From: Rhodamnia argentea
Taxonomy: Eukaryota > Streptophyta > Magnoliopsida > Myrtales > Myrtaceae
Length of the DNA stretch: 64,000 bases
Direction of reading: 5' to 3'
Assembly (NCBI RefSeq): GCF_020921035.1
Contig: NC_063154.1
Location: 2,170,001-2,234,000 of the forward strand
Shown here in pieces: positions 62,111 to 64,000 of the stretch. The translations under genes and the position numbers were made by a program. The notes beneath the pieces are model-generated. The model was not told the DNA's origin, made no database searches, and worked only from the letters and a program-made list of their open reading frames with translations. Within the stretch, counting starts at the first letter, position 1. Each line of letters starts with the position of its first letter.

Positions 62111-62204
62111 GGCCCAGAGCCAGATAACTAAACGTGGGCCGCAACAAGGCCCAAATAGGGAGCATACAAGCCCAGGAAGCACTCGGCTAGGGTTTCCTAT
62201 AAAT
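62111..62204 (+). promoter_or_regulatory. Ribosomal-protein-type promoter: four site II motifs, telo-box and TATA
   Basis: Site II words (TGGGCC/T in either direction) lie at 62111-62116, 62135-62140, 62148-62153 and 62169-62174. A telo-box TAGGGTTT is at 62188-62195 and TATAAAT at 62198-62204. This combination is well known from plant ribosomal protein genes, where TCP factors and telo-box binders act. The start codon follows at 62336. Confidence 0.75.
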
Positions 62205-62335
62205 GTGAATCATGTCGCAGGCGGCACTCTCATATCGATCTGGGGTACTTGAACAGTAGCAGCCAAGGGCGGGGAGAGAAAGAGAGCTAGGGTTCTTGAC
62301 GGCCTAGGAGCGAAGGAGCACATCAACTTTTTACC

Positions 62336-62541
62336 ATGAGAGCGAAGGTAAGATGGGATGCGATTTAGAACTTGCAGAGTTTCGATTTTCTTTACTGGTT
62401 CTGCGATTAGAAAGGTGGGATTTTGGTGATTGATTTGTTCTTTCGCAATTTTCGTTTTGTTGGGTGGTACGACAGTGGAAGAAGAAACGCATGAGGAGGT
62501 TGAAGAGGAAGCGCCGAAAGATGAGGCAGAGATCCAAGTAA
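62336..62541 (+). CDS. RPL41: Ribosomal protein eL41 (RPL41), 25 residues
   Basis: eL41 is the smallest eukaryotic ribosomal protein, an Arg/Lys-rich helix that bridges the two subunits. Exon 1 (62336-62347) encodes only MRAK. The intron 62348-62475 has GT-AG ends. Exon 2 (62476-62541) encodes WKKKRMRRLKRKRRKMRQRS, then K and a stop. The peptide equals the conserved eukaryotic sequence as I recall it. It is too short for ordinary gene finders, and frames that read through its intron or across it are spurious. The promoter just upstream is of the ribosomal-protein type, which supports the call. Confidence 0.96.
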
Positions 62542-63120
62542 AACCCTCAGTCGGCGATGATAGAGACATCGGAGTTTCTGGTTTTGTTGTGGGCTTTTGT
62601 TTTTTCTTTTGGGTTAAAGTTGAGAACTTTAAGAATTAGTGTTGGATGTTGAATCTAAATATTTGGTATTATTCTCCGAATCAAATGCCTGCTTTGAATC
62701 TCACTATTCACCTTGCCCCTTTGCTTTGATTGTCCTTCTTGATGCGTTATATGTTGTGGTTGTTCATGAGCGTGCAATTGCAAGTATCTGAGTGCTGGAG
62801 ACTTGGTTATTCTTAAGTAGAAATGGGAAGGTTCTAAATATGGTGTCTGCACAGGGCAATCCAATTGGGGATTGGTCATAGGATTGTGCCTTGCAAATTA
62901 TTGTTCTTCTGTTAATTATGATAGCGAGTTGAAAACACAACATCGACGCTTGGGCAGCATTAGTAATGGGAGGACAACTTCGTCGAATTTCATAGGATTG
63001 AACTTACTTTGAGATGATTAGCTTGCTGAGGCACCCACATTATCTTCACTTTGTGATGATACTCGCCATGTACTATGCATCGAGCACAATGGCAACGGTT
63101 TCTGAATGCCAGAGAAGCTG
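62542..63120. other. eL41 3' untranslated region and spacer
   Basis: T-rich sequence directly after the stop probably includes the 3' untranslated region. No coding frame with family resemblance. The repeats begin at about 63121. Confidence 0.5.
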
Positions 63121-63626
63121 ACTAAATCTCTCATATTTGTGTTGCTTTTGTTGTGACATTGCTAGATCAAAGCATTGATTGACCTGAGCTAAGGCAAATG
63201 TAGGAAGTGATGAAAAGTTTGTCTTGCGTCTACCTTCTTCTGAATTGTTCCATGTTGCGTCAAAGGCTTAATCGCCATTAGTGTGTATTGCTGCTGTTTT
63301 AGGATTTTGAGCAGTCAGCCAACTAAATCTCCCATATTTGTGTTGCTTTTACTGTGACATTGCTAGATCAAAGCATTGTTCGACCTGAGCTAAGGCAAAT
63401 GTCAGAAGTGATTAAACGCTTGTCTTGCTAGTCTCATTTTTGTGTTGCTTTTGTTGTGACATTGCTAGATCAAAGCATTGATTGACCTGAGCTTAGGCAA
63501 ATGTAGGAAGTGATGAAACGTTTGTCTTGCTTCTACCTTCTGAATGGTCCTATGTTGTGTCAAAGGCTTAATTGCCATTAGTGTGTATTGTTGCTGTTTT
63601 AGGATTTTCGGCAGTCCTCAGCCAAG
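63121..63626 (+). repeat. Partial triplication of a 200-bp unit
   Basis: Copy 1 covers about 63121-63320 and copy 3 about 63430-63626, both nearly full length. Copy 2 (63321-63429) holds only the first 109 bases. Shared words include GACATTGCTAGATCAAAGCA, CTGAGCTAAGGCAAATGT and GTCAAAGGCTTAAT. The copies are clearly alike (roughly nine in ten bases by eye). In copies 1 and 3 the unit carries a TGATGAAA word, which in copy 2 reads TGATTAAA. No open frame runs through the unit. The remaining 63627-64000 shows nothing recognisable. Confidence 0.9.
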
Positions 63627-64000
63627 AATCATTGTGGGCCACTATTAGTCTGACATAGGAGGTCGTGCACCAAATAATGGTCATTTGTCTGTATTTGCCA
63701 TAGCCGGCGGAAGTTCTTGCATCGCCTCTGTATATTTCACATGTGTTGACTTATGATATGGCGTCCCTAGGGTAAAAACTCACTTCCATTAACTTGATTG
63801 CAATGAGCACTTGGTCGTACAAACCAAGTAAGAACAACGAGCTAGCAGGAGCGGCATTTGAATTTGAAGGAATGTTCCATGTCATCTGAGATGACAACTA
63901 GGTACTGAAAAAGAAGCGACTCTGTCAAGAGTATGTTTTTGCCATTATGGTCAAAGGCAAAAAGCTACTTTGAGTTTCCTCTCGTGCTTTAGTATTCTCA

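Noticed and set aside
1-64000. CRISPR arrays, rRNA, tRNA genes, LTR or other virus-like elements
   Set aside because: None was recognised by reading; a tRNA or LTR search program could not be run here.

Overview
This is eukaryotic plant nuclear DNA, almost certainly from a eudicot. All large genes are split by GT-AG introns. The gene set is typical of flowering plants (plastid ferritin, LOB-domain factor, MCA channel, REC8 with a plant-type N-terminus, Ole e 1-like wall protein, type II membrane methyltransferase). The intergenic DNA is AT-rich and full of CT/GA microsatellites and small inverted-repeat transposons. A Myrtales relative such as Eucalyptus or Syzygium would fit the repeat style, but that is only a recollection and is not proven here. 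No viral or LTR-type element was recognised.

Layout. 1-1336 is the decayed 5' half of an L1-type LINE on the minus strand, cut by the window edge. 1337-8433 is gene-poor and holds a fold-back element of about 860 bp and a Mutator-like inverted-repeat element. From 8.9 to 40.5 kb genes are dense: plastid ferritin (+), multiple inositol polyphosphate phosphatase (+), an MCA1/MCA2-type mechanosensitive channel component (-), eIF2 alpha (+), a PMT-family Golgi methyltransferase (+) with an RTE LINE relic in its sixth intron, the meiotic cohesin kleisin REC8/SYN1 (+), and an intronless glutaredoxin-like protein (+). 40.5-49.6 kb is a second gene-poor block with five inverted-repeat elements or fragments. 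From 49.6 to 64 kb come an MRH1/MDIS-type LRR receptor pseudokinase (+), an Ole e 1/PAC-domain secreted protein (+), an LBD21-like transcription factor (+), and the 25-residue ribosomal protein eL41 (+), which is followed by a partial triplication of a 200-bp unit.

The genes are unrelated single-copy loci, not an operon or cluster. Two of them (eIF2 alpha, eL41) share the telo-box plus site II promoter style of translation genes. Several leaders carry CT/GA tracts just before the start codon. I see no convincing new multi-gene system. The observations most worth following are the one-base frameshift of REC8 at a C7 run, the long perfect fold-back at 5.4-6.3 kb, the three contiguous TGTCTC hexamers in front of the LBD gene, the Mutator-like element with a perfect 9-bp target duplication, and the repeats downstream of eL41.
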